This document shows positions 63,764 to 64,000 of a stretch of 64,000 nt of DNA, piece after piece. The stretch is from the NCBI RefSeq assembly GCF_013408925.1, contig NZ_JACCAB010000001.1, positions 310,001 to 374,000 of the forward strand, in the 5' to 3' direction. Both the position numbers and the translations under genes were made by a program. How positions within the stretch are numbered: the first letter of the stretch is position 1; every line of letters starts with the position of its first letter. The notes under the pieces are model-generated. The model searched no databases. It saw only the letters and a program-made list of their open reading frames with translations, and was not told the origin of the DNA. This DNA is from Pedococcus badiiscoriae. GTDB taxonomy: Bacteria > Actinomycetota > Actinomycetes > Actinomycetales > Dermatophilaceae.

Positions 63764-64000
63764 TCAGCGTCCCGCGGCCCGCAGGGCGGTGCGGATCAAC
63801 GGGAGCTGCAGTGGCAGCCGGGCCACGGTGCCGGCGAAGGCGGCCCGGGCGGCCGGGGTCGCCCTGCGCTGGGCCCGCTTGCCGTAGTTGGCGCTCATCT
63901 GGACGTTGCCGGGCAGGATCGCCAGGAGCAGCCCGGCACTGGCCCAGCCGGCATACCGGCGGGTGCGGGGGTGGAGCAGTCCTGCCGCACAAGCCAGCTC
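63764..64000 (-). CDS. DoxX-like membrane protein, 5' end beyond the window (partial)
   Basis: The last 78 codons of a minus-strand gene are visible, open to the window edge. The sequence 'ELACAAGLLHPRTRRYAGWASAGLLLAILPGNVQMSAN' in broken form has the pattern of DoxX-family membrane proteins, including the final hydrophobic helix and 'PGNVQM'. A TATGCCG copy (63949) lies inside it. The gap between it and proS (63643-63763) holds only another TATGCCG copy at 63687. Confidence 0.65.
   Translation of the reverse strand, partial: ELACAAGLLHPRTRRYAGWASAGLLLAILPGNVQMSANYGKRAQRRATPAARAAFAGTVARLPLQLPLIRTALRAAGR

Larger units (their letters stand above)
823..63957. repeat. Dispersed TATGCCG word (both orientations), about 46 copies
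   Basis: Counted by eye; plus orientation (mostly GGTATGCCG or CGTATGCCG) near 2522, 4877, 8761, 10069, 11222, 12846, 15599, 22195, 24200, 25801, 27997, 28911, 33733, 37948, 40018, 42634, 45099, 50389, 54135, 56691, 59380, 61522, 63687. Minus orientation (CGGCATA) near 823, 1375, 2854, 5510, 9854, 14802, 17243, 19794, 25626, 25960, 32629, 34791, 37029, 39439, 42061, 44376, 55907, 57370, 58738, 59011, 62895, 62946, 63949. Inside genes it is read in different frames: Gly-Met-Pro, Tyr-Ala, Ala-Tyr or Gly-Ile-Pro with the rare ATA codon. The count may be off by a few. Confidence 0.7.

Noticed and set aside
823..63957. TATGCCG as an orientation-biased segregation (KOPS-like) motif
   Set aside because: Copies are about evenly split between strands (about 23 each), so no strand bias is seen in this window; only a whole-genome map could show a replichore effect.

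Overview
The window is about 72% G+C, coding-dense DNA with GTG starts, overlapping stop/start junctions and actinobacterial gene families (MDMPI/DinB enzymes, radical-SAM TIGR03960/TIGR03936, a nadD-rsfS-phosphatase block, proB-obg-rpmA-rplU-rne, rbfA-infB-ylxR-nusA-rimP). The order resembles the corresponding blocks of Mycobacterium, but mycobacterium-specific genes are absent. The overall look fits Micrococcales, perhaps an Intrasporangiaceae member (inference, not proven). I see no plasmid, prophage, IS element or CRISPR array.

Layout. 0-4 kb: an MDMPI-like enzyme, an SGNH hydrolase and two coupled secreted phosphoesterases. 4-6.4 kb (minus): tRNA-Ala(GGC) and a small His-rich membrane protein-nadD-rsfS-histidine phosphatase operon, preceded by an array of DnaA-box-like sites and about 460 bp I cannot explain. 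7-12 kb: glycosyltransferase, methyltransferase, proA, pyridoxal kinase and a lipoprotein. 12-19.8 kb (minus): proB, obg, rpmA, rplU, rne and TIGR03936. 19.8-24 kb (plus): a four-gene cassette (small-molecule kinase, MDMPI-SnoaL fusion, class III aminotransferase, duplicated ferredoxin-like protein) that separates TIGR03936 from its usual partner TIGR03960 (24.2-26.2 kb). 26-31 kb: SGNH hydrolase, membrane-anchored esterase, PCMT-like methyltransferase and long-chain acyl-CoA synthetase.

31-40 kb (minus): rodA/ftsW-like gene, ribF, truB, rbfA, infB, ylxR, nusA and rimP, a translation/ribosome-maturation cluster. 40-42 kb: a ferritin-like lipoprotein coupled to an antibiotic-kinase-like gene. 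42-46 kb: a CitA/CitB-type two-component system divergent from a C4-dicarboxylate transporter. 46-51.4 kb (minus): a tightly overlapped operon of two alpha/beta hydrolases, a WS/DGAT acyltransferase and a molybdopterin oxidoreductase. 51.5-53.7 kb: lower-G+C tadE/tadG-like pilus genes carrying three apparent frameshifts. 54-60 kb: a thioredoxin-domain protein, a gamma-glutamylcyclotransferase-like protein and an ApbE/FMN-binding/ferric-reductase-like flavinylation module. 60-64 kb: nucleoside kinase-like, TauE/SafE and HAD genes, proS, and the end of a DoxX-like gene.

The most unusual signal is a short word, TATGCCG (often GGTATGCCG), present about 46 times in both orientations, inside genes in several frames and between genes, several-fold more than composition predicts. 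Other signals worth checking are the DnaA-box-like array upstream of the nadD operon, the duplicated tRNA-Ala 3' end with paired hairpins, the frameshifted tad genes, and the cassette dividing the TIGR03936/TIGR03960 pair.
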